A stretch of 64,000 nt of DNA, taken from Azophilus sp965215035. GTDB taxonomy: Bacteria; Pseudomonadota; Gammaproteobacteria; Pseudomonadales; Azotimanducaceae. Positions 41,765-50,565 of this stretch are shown one piece after another; position 1 is the stretch's first letter, and every line of letters begins with the position of its first letter. The translations under genes and the position numbers were made by a program. A model generated the notes under the pieces. The model was not told the origin of the DNA, made no database searches, and worked only from the letters and a program-made list of their open reading frames with translations. The stretch is taken from the NCBI GenBank assembly GCA_965215035.1, contig OZ244040.1, positions 434,001 through 498,000 on the forward strand, read 5' to 3'.

Positions 41765-44221
41765 ATGAAAAATCAGGCCCGCGCAGTCGTAATTGGCGGT
41801 GGTGTTGTCGGTGTCGGCACCCTGTATCACCTGGCTCGCAAGGGCTGGGGAAGCGAGGCCGTGCTGCTTGAAAAGGCGGAGTTGACCTCGGGTTCCACTT
41901 GGCACGCCGCCGGGCTGCTGCCGCTCTTCAACATGAGCTACAGCGTTGGGCAGATACACCAGTATTCGGTGCAGCTCTACCGGGGGCTAGAGGCGGAGAC
42001 CGGGCAGGCGGTTGGCTTTAAACAGGTGGGCAATCTGCGCCTGGCGATGAATCGGGACCGCATGGACGAGTACTATCAGTACGCCGCCACGGCGCGCACC
42101 ATCGGCATCAATATCGAGTTTCTGACACCGGCCCAGGTGCGGGAAATCTGGCCGCTGTGCCATACCGACGGGCTCGTCGGCGCCTTGTTTCACCCGGACG
42201 ACGGATACATTCAGCCGGCGGACCTGACCCAGGCGCTCGCCGCCGGCGCCCGCGCCCGGGGCGCGGCCATCTATCGGCATACCCTGGTGACGGGCATCGA
42301 ACAGAGGGCCACCGGCGACTGGCTGGTGCGCACCGACAAGGGCGATATCCGCTGCGAGCACGTCATATCCGCCACCGGCAGCTACGCCCGCCGCACCGGC
42401 GCCATGGTCGGGCTCGATGTTCCGGTCATGCCGGTCGAGCACCAGTACATCGTCACAGATGCCCACCCCGAGCTTGCCGCCCGGGCGGAGCGGGGGCTGC
42501 CGGAAATGGCAGTGCTGCGCGAATCCGACGGCTCCTGGTATCTCCGGGAGGAGAACCGCGGGTTCATCCTGGGCCCCTATGAAAAAGGCGCGCCCTGCTG
42601 CTATGTCGACGGGCCGCCGGTCAGCGCGGAGTACGAATTGTTCCAGGAAGACCTCGATCGCCTAGCACCGCATATCGAGGCCGCGATCCATCGCGTTCCC
42701 ACCTTTGCGGAGTGCGGCGTCAAGCAGGTCTACAACGGTGCCATCGCCTATACCCCGGACGGCAACCCCATCGTCGGCCCGGCCTGGGGCCTAAGAAACT
42801 TTTGGCTCAACGAGGGCCACAGTTTCGGCATTACGGCGGCCGGGGGAGCCGGCTGGCAGCTTGCGGAATGGATCGTCGAGGGCGAGCCCACCATCGACAT
42901 GCTGGGGGTGGAACCCCGGCGCTTCGGGGCCTATGCGGACCGGGACTACCTGATCAAGAAGAACGAAGAAGCCTACTCCCATGTCTTCGTCATCCACTAT
43001 CCCGACGAGGAGCGCCCCGCCGCCCGTCCGCTGAAGACGGCGCCCTGCTACCAGCGGCTGCGGGAGCGCGGGGCCGTATTCGGCCAGAAGTTCGGCTGGG
43101 AGCGTCCCAACTGGTTCGCCACAGACGGCATGGCCCAGGAAGACCACTGGTCGTTCCGGCGCTCGCGCTGGTTCGAGGCGGTGCGCAGGGAAGCCCTGCA
43201 CGTCAACCAGGGGGTTGGCCTGCTGGACATGACGCCGTTCGCCAAGTGCCGCATATCCGGCCCCGGCGCCACCGCCTGGCTGGACGGCATGATCGCCAAC
43301 CGCTTGCCGTCCCGGGTGGGCCGCATTGGCCTGTGCCACTCGCTCAACAAACAGGGCGGCGTCCATTCGGAATTCACCATAACCCGCGAGGCGGACGATT
43401 CGTTTTACCTGGTCTCCGCCGCCGCCTGGGAGCGGCTCGACCACGACTACCTGCAAAAGCACTTGCCGGGCGATGGCTCTGTGCGGTTCGAGTATCTGAC
43501 GCAGGATATGGGCGTGTTCGTCGTTGCCGGGCCGCGCTCCCGGAGCCTGTTGCAGCGCCTGACCAGCGCGGATTTTTCCAACACCGGGTTCCGCTTCCTA
43601 ACGGCGCGGCAGGTGGAGGTCGCCGGCATCCCCTTGCAGGCCATGCGGGTGAACTATGTGGGCGAGCTGGGTTGGGAACTGCACCATCCCCTCGACCGGC
43701 AAAACGAGCTGTTCGATGCCCTGTTCGAAGCGGGCCGGGAACTCGACTTGCGGCCCTTTGGTATTCGCGCCATGGACGCGCTGCGCCTGGAAAAATCCTA
43801 CCGCATGGTGGGCACGGAACTATCCATCGAATACTCGGCCTATGAATCCGGTATGGATCGGTTCATCCGTCCAGAGAAGGGCGATTTTCTCGGCCGCGCC
43901 GCCTTGTTGTCCGGCCGGCAGCGGGGCCTGAACAACCTTCTGGTCACCCTGGAGGTGCTCGACACCGAAGATGCGGATGCGCTGGGCAACAACGCCCTGA
44001 CCCGCAACGGCGAACTGATTGGCCGCGCCACAAGCGGTGGATTCGGGTTCCGGGTGAACAAATCCCTGGCTCTCGGCATGATCAAACCGGAGTACGCGGT
44101 GCCGGGTACAGAACTGGAAATAGACATCCTCGGCCGCAACTACCCGGCGCTCGTCATCCCCGAGAGCCCATTCGACCCGGACAACGAGCGACTGCGGGAC
44201 GTCAATGGCGCCAACCAATAA
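41765..44221 (+). CDS. FAD-dependent oxidoreductase with GcvT domain, dimethylglycine-dehydrogenase-like
   Basis: An 818-residue enzyme. N-terminal DAO/FAD domain: dinucleotide motif VIGGGVVGVGTL (residues 9-20) and SGSTWHAAG, where the His is the covalent FAD site in related enzymes. The C-terminal half holds GcvT folate-binding and barrel domains. Such proteins oxidise N-methyl groups of dimethylglycine or sarcosine, forming methylene-THF. AGGG lies 5 bases ahead of the ATG. It is divergent from the MttB cluster and upstream of soxBDAG, fitting dimethylglycine to sarcosine. Substrate among N-methyl amino acids is not fixed by sequence. Confidence 0.88.
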   Translation: MKNQARAVVIGGGVVGVGTLYHLARKGWGSEAVLLEKAELTSGSTWHAAGLLPLFNMSYSVGQIHQYSVQLYRGLEAETGQAVGFKQVGNLRLAMNRDRMDEYYQYAATARTIGINIEFLTPAQVREIWPLCHTDGLVGALFHPDDGYIQPADLTQALAAGARARGAAIYRHTLVTGIEQRATGDWLVRTDKGDIRCEHVISATGSYARRTGAMVGLDVPVMPVEHQYIVTDAHPELAARAERGLPEMAVLRESDGSWYLREENRGFILGPYEKGAPCCYVDGPPVSAEYELFQEDLDRLAPHIEAAIHRVPTFAECGVKQVYNGAIAYTPDGNPIVGPAWGLRNFWLNEGHSFGITAAGGAGWQLAEWIVEGEPTIDMLGVEPRRFGAYADRDYLIKKNEEAYSHVFVIHYPDEERPAARPLKTAPCYQRLRERGAVFGQKFGWERPNWFATDGMAQEDHWSFRRSRWFEAVRREALHVNQGVGLLDMTPFAKCRISGPGATAWLDGMIANRLPSRVGRIGLCHSLNKQGGVHSEFTITREADDSFYLVSAAAWERLDHDYLQKHLPGDGSVRFEYLTQDMGVFVVAGPRSRSLLQRLTSADFSNTGFRFLTARQVEVAGIPLQAMRVNYVGELGWELHHPLDRQNELFDALFEAGRELDLRPFGIRAMDALRLEKSYRMVGTELSIEYSAYESGMDRFIRPEKGDFLGRAALLSGRQRGLNNLLVTLEVLDTEDADALGNNALTRNGELIGRATSGGFGFRVNKSLALGMIKPEYAVPGTELEIDILGRNYPALVIPESPFDPDNERLRDVNGANQ

Positions 44222-44371
44222 CCTGGGCCGCTCGCCGACGACCTTCCTGGGAAGGGCATCGGGGGACCGCCGGCGGCAACTCAGGGTACGCCAGGCGGAT
44301 GGGCGGGCGGCCTGGGCGCAAGATGGGCGGGCCAAACCGGCCACAGGCGCCCTGTGCCATGGAGCGGCGGC

Positions 44372-45628
44372 TTGAAACGACAGAAGTATTCGGCCTTCTC
44401 CCTGCTGCGCAACGCGCTCGCCCACAACGAGCACTGGCAGCCCGCATGGCGCAATGCTGAGCCCCGGCAAAGCTATGACGTGGTCATCGTCGGCGGGGGC
44501 GGGCATGGCCTCGCCACCGCCTATTACCTGGCGAAGCTGCACGGTGCGCGCAAGGTCGCGGTGCTGGAAAAGGGCTGGATCGGCGGCGGCAATACGGGCC
44601 GCAACACCACCATCGTGCGCTCCAACTACCTGTGGACGGAAGCGGCGCTCCTCTATGAGAAATCGCTAAAGCTGTGGGAGGGGCTGAGCGAAGAGCTGAA
44701 CTACAACCTCATGTTCAGCCAGCGGGGCGTCTACAACTTGGCACACAGCCTGCAGGACCTGCGGGAGATTGAGCGGCGGGCGGGCGCCAACCGATTGAAC
44801 GGCATCGATGCGGAGGTGGTCACCCCAGCCGACATCAAGGCGGCGATACCCATCATCAACACCTCCCGGCGGGCGCGCTACCCGATTATGGGGGCATCGC
44901 TGCAACGCCGCGGCGGCGTCGCCCGGCACGACGCGGTGGCCTGGGGGTTTGCCCGGGCCGCGGATGCCTTAGGTGTGGATATCGTTCAGAACTGCGAAGT
45001 CACCGGTTTGACTGTAGCCGAGGGCAAGATCACGGGCGTTACAACCACTCGCGGGCGCATTGGCACCGCCAAGGTGGGGGTGGTGGTTGCCGGTCACGCC
45101 AGCGTGCTCGCGGCCATGGCCGGCCTGCGGCTGCCGATACAAAGCCACCCGTTGCAGGCATTCGTCTCGGAGCCCCTGAGGCCCGTTCTGGATACGGTGG
45201 TGATGTCGAGCGCGGTACACGGCTACATCAGCCAGTCGGACAAGGGCGAGCTGGTCATCGGTGCCGGCATCGACGCCTACACCGGCTATGGCCAGCGCGG
45301 CAGCTTCCAAACCATCGAGCACGCCGTTCAGGCCATCGTCGAGTTGTTTCCGGTATTCAGCCGGGTGCGCATGTTGCGCCAGTGGGGTGGCATCGTGGAT
45401 GTCACACCCGATGCCTGCCCCATTATCGGCAAGACGCCGGTGGCCGGCCTCTACTTCAACTGCGGTTGGGGTACGGGTGGTTTCAAGGCCACTCCCGGGT
45501 CGGGTTGGGTATTCGCGCACACCATCGCCCGGGATGCACCCCACGAACTCAACGCGCCCTTCTGCCTAGAGCGGTTCACCAGCGGCGCGCTCATCGACGA
45601 GCACGGCGCCGCGGCCGTGGCGCACTAA
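44372..45628 (+). CDS. soxB: Sarcosine oxidase, beta subunit
   Basis: A 418-residue flavoprotein subunit carrying the sarcosine-oxidation site of heterotetrameric sarcosine oxidase. YDVVIVGGGGHGLATAYYLA binds FAD. His186 in GGVARHDAVAW is the position that bears covalent FMN in characterised enzymes. The best start is the TTG at 44372, giving the usual LxRYSAFxLLR N-terminus, with GGAG 8 bases upstream; the in-frame GTG at 44354 lacks a ribosome site. First gene of soxBDAG. Confidence 0.94.
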   Translation: MKRQKYSAFSLLRNALAHNEHWQPAWRNAEPRQSYDVVIVGGGGHGLATAYYLAKLHGARKVAVLEKGWIGGGNTGRNTTIVRSNYLWTEAALLYEKSLKLWEGLSEELNYNLMFSQRGVYNLAHSLQDLREIERRAGANRLNGIDAEVVTPADIKAAIPIINTSRRARYPIMGASLQRRGGVARHDAVAWGFARAADALGVDIVQNCEVTGLTVAEGKITGVTTTRGRIGTAKVGVVVAGHASVLAAMAGLRLPIQSHPLQAFVSEPLRPVLDTVVMSSAVHGYISQSDKGELVIGAGIDAYTGYGQRGSFQTIEHAVQAIVELFPVFSRVRMLRQWGGIVDVTPDACPIIGKTPVAGLYFNCGWGTGGFKATPGSGWVFAHTIARDAPHELNAPFCLERFTSGALIDEHGAAAVAH

Positions 45629-45646
45629 CGGGCTGATGGCGGCGGC

Positions 45647-45913
45647 ATGCTCCTTATAACCTGCCCGTGGTGCGGCGAGCGCGACGAAGGCGAGTTTAGC
45701 TACGGTGGCGAGGCGGACATTGTGCGGCCCGAGTCGCCGGAAGCCCTGTCCGACATGGAATGGGCCGACTATCAGTTCATGCGCCGGAATGCCAAGGGCC
45801 CCCACCGGGAACTCTGGGTTCACACCCACGGATGCCGCCGTTGGTTTTCCGTGGAACGGGATACCCTCACCTACCGGTTCGCATCCCGAAGCCAAACCAG
45901 GCACAAGGAGTGA
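45647..45913 (+). CDS. soxD: Sarcosine oxidase, delta subunit
   Basis: An 88-residue small subunit that binds zinc: Cys6 and Cys9 (CPWCG), with His59 and Cys63 (HTHGC) completing the site. It has the family blocks EGEFSYGG, YQFMRRNAKG and LWVHTHGCRRWF. Length and position between soxB and soxA are canonical. Confidence 0.95.
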   Translation: MLLITCPWCGERDEGEFSYGGEADIVRPESPEALSDMEWADYQFMRRNAKGPHRELWVHTHGCRRWFSVERDTLTYRFASRSQTRHKE

Positions 45914-45918
45914 CAACA

Positions 45919-48900
45919 ATGCAGCCCGGCCGCCTCGCCGAAGGTGGGCGAATCGACCGCTCCCAACCGCTAGCCTTCCGCTTCAACGGCCGGGCGTACA
46001 GCGGCTACGCCGGTGATTCCCTAGCCTCGGCGCTATTGGCCAACGGTGTGCACCTGATCGGCCGCAGCTTCAAATACCACCGCCCGCGAGGCATTGTCGG
46101 CAGCGGCCCGGAAGAGCCCAACGCCATACTTCAGGTCGGCTCGGGGGCCGAAGCCACGCCGAATATGCGCGCCACGGAGCTGGAACTGTATGACGGCCTG
46201 ACCGCAACCACCCTCAGGGGTTGGCCGGGCCTCGGTTTCGATCTCATGGCGGTGGCGGATTTCTGCCACGGGTTGCTCGGCGCGGGCTTTTACTACAAGA
46301 CCTTCATGTGGCCAAGGGCGTTGTGGAACTGGTATGAGCACTTCATCCGGCGCGCCGCCGGGCTGGGCGTCGCCCCGACGCTGCCCGATGTCGATCGATA
46401 CGCCCATCGCAATGCACACTGCGATGTGCTGATTGCCGGTGCCGGCCCGGCGGGCCTGATGGCGGCGCTCGCGGCGGCGCAGAGTGGCGCCCGGGTGATC
46501 ATCGCCGACGAACGCAGCGAACCGGGTGGCAGCCTGCTGTACGCGACGGCGGCCCTAGACGGCAAACCGGCCAGCGATTGGCTGCGCGAGACCCTGGCGG
46601 AACTGATCCGCTGCCCGGAAGTCACCCTGCTGCCCCGGAGTACCGTTTTCGGCTACTACGATCAGAATTTTCTCACCGTTGTTGAACGTTGCCGCGAGGC
46701 GGCTCAACTGTCCTCAACCGGCCAAGGCAGCCAGGGCAACCTCCGTCAACGTCTTTGGCGGGTACGCGCCAAGCGGGTCATTCTTGCCGGGGGGGCCTGC
46801 GAACGCCCCCTTGTGTTCCCGAACAACGACCGCCCCGGCATCATGCTGGCCTCGTCGGTATCCGAATACATCCACCGCTACGCCGTTCTGCCGGGCCGGC
46901 GGGCGGTCGTCTTTACCAACAACGACAGCGCTTACCGAGCGGCCCTGGACATGGCGGGAACGGGCGCACAGGTCAGCATTGTCGATAGCCGGGCCGGTGG
47001 TGCGGGCCCCCTCGCCCAGGCCGCAGCAGACGCCGGCATCGAGATACAGGCCGGCTGTGCCGTAACCAACGTTCGTGGCCGCAAGCGGGTGCGATCGGTG
47101 GAAGTAGCGCCTTTGCGCACGGACGGCACTCGCCGCTCCGGGGCAGCGCGGCGGGTCGCCTGCGATTTGCTGGCCATGTCCGGGGGTTGGATGCCCGCCG
47201 TTCACCTGCACTCCCAGGCGGGCGGGCAGGTGGCCTGGCGGGAGCCCCCGGGCTGCTTCGTGCCGGGCGATCCGGTCCAGGACAACGTCTCGGTGGGCGC
47301 GGCCAATGGGACCTTCGACCTGGGTGCCTGCCTGGAGGAGGGCCGTAGCGCGGGCCTGGCCGCAGCGCGGCATTGCGGCTATGACCCGGCCGAGGTCGCC
47401 GTGCCCGGTGGGCAACCGGCAACCTCAAGCCATGCATCGCCGCTGTGGCGGACGCCATCGTTAAGACGGCCGGAGCGTTCCCCCAAGCAGTTCCTCGACT
47501 ACCAGAACGACACTACCCTGGCGGACATACACTTGGCGGTGCGCGAGGGTTTTCACAGCGTCGAGCACGTTAAGCGCTATACCGCCCTGGGGTTCGGCAC
47601 AGACCAGGGCAAGCTCGGCAACATCAACGGGTTTGCGGCGCTGGCCGAGTGCCTGGACGTGCCTATGGACGTGGTGGGCACCACCAGCTTCCGACCGGCC
47701 TACACACCGGTAGCCTTCGGTGCCTGCGCGGGCATGCACGTGGGCGACCTCTATGAGCCGGTGCGCAAGACCGCGCTGCACGGCTGGCACGAGGCGGCGG
47801 GTGCCGAGTTCGAGGTGGTCGGGCAATGGCTGCGGCCCTGGTACTATCCCCGGCCGGGGGAGGATATGCACGCGGCGGTGGCCCGGGAATGCCTAGCGGC
47901 ACGGCAGTCCCTGGCGATTATGGATGCCTCCACACTGGGCAAGATCGAGGTGCGCGGGCCGGATGCGGCTAGCTTTCTGGAAAGGATCTATACGCATCGC
48001 ATCGGCGGCACAAAGATCGGGCGCTGCGCCTACGGCATCATGCTCGGCGAGGACGGCATGGTCATGGACGACGGCGTGACCGCCCGGCTGGGGGAAGAAC
48101 ACTTCTACCTGACCACAACGACGGGCGGCGCCGCCAGCGTGTTGAACTGGCTGGAACGGTGGCTACAGACCGAGTGGTCGGAGTTGCGCGTCTACCTGAC
48201 CTCGGTAACGGATCGCTGGTCCACCATCGCCCTTGTCGGACCCCACAGCCGGGAGCTGCTGCGGGGCCTGGCTAGCGACATCGATTTCGATGCGTCCAAC
48301 CTTCCGTTCATGTCCGTGCGCACCGGTTCCCTGGCCGGCTTCAGGGTGCGGGTATTTCGCATCAGCTTCAGCGGTGAATTGAGCTTCGAAATCAACGTGG
48401 AGAGCGATTACGCCAGGGCGCTTTGGGAACTGCTGATGGCGGCCGGGCAACGCTATGGCATCGTTCCCTATGGCACCGAAACCATGCATGTGCTACGGGC
48501 CGAGAAGGGCTTCGTGATCGTCGGCCAGGACACCGATGGGTCCGTGACCCCCGTCGACCTGGGCATGAACTGGCTATTGGCCAAGGACAAGGACTACCTC
48601 GGCAAGCGATCGCTGGGCAGGCCCGACTGCCTGCGCAAGGACCGGCAACAGTGGGTCGGCCTGCTGAGCGAGGACGGAACCACGATGTTGCCGGAGGGGA
48701 CGCAACTCGTAGAACCGGGGGAGGATGCGAAAGCGGCGGCTATCGGCCACGTCACCTCCAGTTACCATAGTGCTTGCCTGGGGCACCCTATCGCCCTTGG
48801 GCCGGTGAGCGGCGGGCGGGCGCGCCGAGGCGAGACGATTCAAGCGGCGTTGCGGGATGGGCGCTCTATCCCGGTCAGAATCGTATCGCCGGTGTTCTAC

Positions 48901-48930
48901 GACCCGGGGGGAGAACGGCAGCGTGTCTGA
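45919..48930 (+). CDS. soxA: Sarcosine oxidase, alpha subunit
   Basis: A 1003-residue subunit. Domains in order: an N-terminal 2Fe-2S-fold domain (GDSLASALLANGV), an NAD(H)-binding pyridine nucleotide-disulfide oxidoreductase domain (LIAGAGPAGLMAAL near residue 170), and a C-terminal GcvT-like folate domain from about residue 620. It delivers the methylene group to tetrahydrofolate. AAGGAG precedes the ATG with 8-base spacing; a longer in-frame start would overlap soxD. Known enzymes convert sarcosine to glycine. Confidence 0.95.
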   Translation: MQPGRLAEGGRIDRSQPLAFRFNGRAYSGYAGDSLASALLANGVHLIGRSFKYHRPRGIVGSGPEEPNAILQVGSGAEATPNMRATELELYDGLTATTLRGWPGLGFDLMAVADFCHGLLGAGFYYKTFMWPRALWNWYEHFIRRAAGLGVAPTLPDVDRYAHRNAHCDVLIAGAGPAGLMAALAAAQSGARVIIADERSEPGGSLLYATAALDGKPASDWLRETLAELIRCPEVTLLPRSTVFGYYDQNFLTVVERCREAAQLSSTGQGSQGNLRQRLWRVRAKRVILAGGACERPLVFPNNDRPGIMLASSVSEYIHRYAVLPGRRAVVFTNNDSAYRAALDMAGTGAQVSIVDSRAGGAGPLAQAAADAGIEIQAGCAVTNVRGRKRVRSVEVAPLRTDGTRRSGAARRVACDLLAMSGGWMPAVHLHSQAGGQVAWREPPGCFVPGDPVQDNVSVGAANGTFDLGACLEEGRSAGLAAARHCGYDPAEVAVPGGQPATSSHASPLWRTPSLRRPERSPKQFLDYQNDTTLADIHLAVREGFHSVEHVKRYTALGFGTDQGKLGNINGFAALAECLDVPMDVVGTTSFRPAYTPVAFGACAGMHVGDLYEPVRKTALHGWHEAAGAEFEVVGQWLRPWYYPRPGEDMHAAVARECLAARQSLAIMDASTLGKIEVRGPDAASFLERIYTHRIGGTKIGRCAYGIMLGEDGMVMDDGVTARLGEEHFYLTTTTGGAASVLNWLERWLQTEWSELRVYLTSVTDRWSTIALVGPHSRELLRGLASDIDFDASNLPFMSVRTGSLAGFRVRVFRISFSGELSFEINVESDYARALWELLMAAGQRYGIVPYGTETMHVLRAEKGFVIVGQDTDGSVTPVDLGMNWLLAKDKDYLGKRSLGRPDCLRKDRQQWVGLLSEDGTTMLPEGTQLVEPGEDAKAAAIGHVTSSYHSACLGHPIALGPVSGGRARRGETIQAALRDGRSIPVRIVSPVFYDPGGERQRV

Positions 48931-49630
48931 GCGGCGGCGGCACCAGGTACTGGAACCCTTCCTGGCGCAAACGGCCGGGCCCGCACCCGAGGGCAGTGGG
49001 GTGGTATTGGAGGTCGCGCCGTTCCGGGGATTCCTTGGCCTACGCGGTGCACCAGACGACGATGGTTTTATGGAAGCCGCCCGCAGCCAATTGGGCCAGC
49101 CGTTGCCGGTGGCCGCCAATACGTTCACCGAGGGAGATTGCCAAGTGTACTGGTTGGGTCCAGATGAGTGGTTGGTGATGACGGAACCCGGCAGGGAAGT
49201 GGAATTGCAGGCGCGATTGGCGGCCGGCCTGGCTGGCCGGCACCACGCGCTGACCAACCTGACCGGCGGCCAAATTTGCATGCGGCTCGGTGGCGACAAC
49301 GCCCGGGACGTGCTCGCCACCGGATGCACCCTAGACTTCCATCCCCGGGTATTCCGGCCGGGACAGTGCGCACAGACTGTCCTGGGGAAAGCATCCATGC
49401 TAATCGGCCTGTCGCGGCCAGCCCAGCAATCCGCCGATGCGGGCGAACCGGCGGCGGGCGGCTCGGGACCACCCGTTGACGGTGGAGTGTTCGACATCGT
49501 CGTGCGACGCACCTTTGCCGAGTATGCGGCCTGGTGGCTGTATCGCAGCGCGCTGGAATACGGGGTATGGGTGCATTGCCCTCGCCGCTCAAGCCTGCTC
49601 GTGGGCACCGCCCCCCACCAAGGCCAATGA
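48923..49630 (+). CDS. soxG: Sarcosine oxidase, gamma subunit
   Basis: A 235-residue subunit of heterotetrameric sarcosine oxidase. Family blocks: QVYWLGPDEWLVM, the ALTNLTGGQICMRLGG region, the GCTLDFHPRVFRPGQCAQT segment and the late RRTFAEYAAWWL. It begins with a GTG at 48923 inside the soxA stop region (8-bp overlap). It has about 20 more residues than usual in a Gly/Pro/Ala-rich stretch before the last block. Confidence 0.9.
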   Translation: MSERRRHQVLEPFLAQTAGPAPEGSGVVLEVAPFRGFLGLRGAPDDDGFMEAARSQLGQPLPVAANTFTEGDCQVYWLGPDEWLVMTEPGREVELQARLAAGLAGRHHALTNLTGGQICMRLGGDNARDVLATGCTLDFHPRVFRPGQCAQTVLGKASMLIGLSRPAQQSADAGEPAAGGSGPPVDGGVFDIVVRRTFAEYAAWWLYRSALEYGVWVHCPRRSSLLVGTAPHQGQ

Positions 49631-49778
49631 TGCCAACAAGGCCGACCGTACTTGATCGAACGGGATCCGGTGGGTGTCGCTTTATACGGAGATACTTCGG
49701 CGCTCGCCGCTGACAAACGCCAGGCCCGGCTGAACTCATTGGTCCGGGAGCCCGTCCGGAAGCCGCCTATAAACGCGC

Positions 49779-50561
49779 CTAGCAGCCCTTCCAGACGGGG
49801 TCCCGCCGCTCCGCAAAGGCGCGGGCGCCTTCCTGCAGATCGTCACTGTCATACAGGCGGTCCACCGTCGGGAACTGACGCTTCATCACTCGGCTGAGGG
49901 CATCTTGGCTGCGCAGGTTCTCCGCCTCTCTAACCACTTCCTTTATGGCGGCGAAGACCAAGGGTGGGCCGCCGGCAAGCGTGCGGGCGAGTTCCCAGGC
50001 GCGGTCCAGCAACCGGCCAGGATCAAGCACCTGGTTGACGACGCCCCAGCGTTGCGCCTCGGCGGCATCCATCCAACGGCCGGTTAGGAGCATTTCCATC
50101 GCCACATGGTACGGCAGGCGCTTCGGCAGCTTGATGGTAGCGGCATCGGCAATCGTGCCGGCACGTATCTCCGGTAGCGCGAACCGCGCCGTCTCGGATG
50201 CCAGGATGAGGTCGCAGGAAAGGGCCAGCTCGAAACCGCCGCCCACCGCCATGCCGTTCACCGCCGCGATCACCGGCTTGTTCAGGCCCGGCAGTTCCTG
50301 CAATCCCCCGAAACCGCCGACGCCGTAATCGCCGTCCACCGGGTCGCCCCCGGCTGCCGCCTTCAAATCCCAGCCAGCACTGAAGAACTTGTCGCCGCCG
50401 CCGGTGACAATGGCGACCCGCAGCTCCGGGTCGTCGCGAAACGCCCTGAACGCCTTCCCCATCGCACGGCTGGTGGCAAGATCGATGGCGTTGGCCTTGG
50501 GGCGGTCCAGGGTCACTTCGATCACCCCGCCTTCCCGGCGGATGCCGATAACTTCCGTCAT
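49779..50561 (-). CDS. caiD: Carnitinyl-CoA dehydratase (crotonobetainyl-CoA hydratase)
   Basis: A 260-residue crotonase-fold enzyme. It closely resembles E. coli CaiD, as I recall that sequence, from LDRPKANAID through FFSAGWDLKAAA and KPVIAAVNGMAVGGGFELAL to the C-terminal FAERRDPVWKG. CaiD interconverts crotonobetainyl-CoA and carnitinyl-CoA. AAGGAG lies just upstream of the ATG at 50561. It is the last gene of a leftward operon with a CoA ligase 4 bp upstream. No CaiB CoA-transferase is nearby. Confidence 0.92.
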   Translation of the reverse strand: MTEVIGIRREGGVIEVTLDRPKANAIDLATSRAMGKAFRAFRDDPELRVAIVTGGGDKFFSAGWDLKAAAGGDPVDGDYGVGGFGGLQELPGLNKPVIAAVNGMAVGGGFELALSCDLILASETARFALPEIRAGTIADAATIKLPKRLPYHVAMEMLLTGRWMDAAEAQRWGVVNQVLDPGRLLDRAWELARTLAGGPPLVFAAIKEVVREAENLRSQDALSRVMKRQFPTVDRLYDSDDLQEGARAFAERRDPVWKGC

Positions 50562-50565
50562 ATCG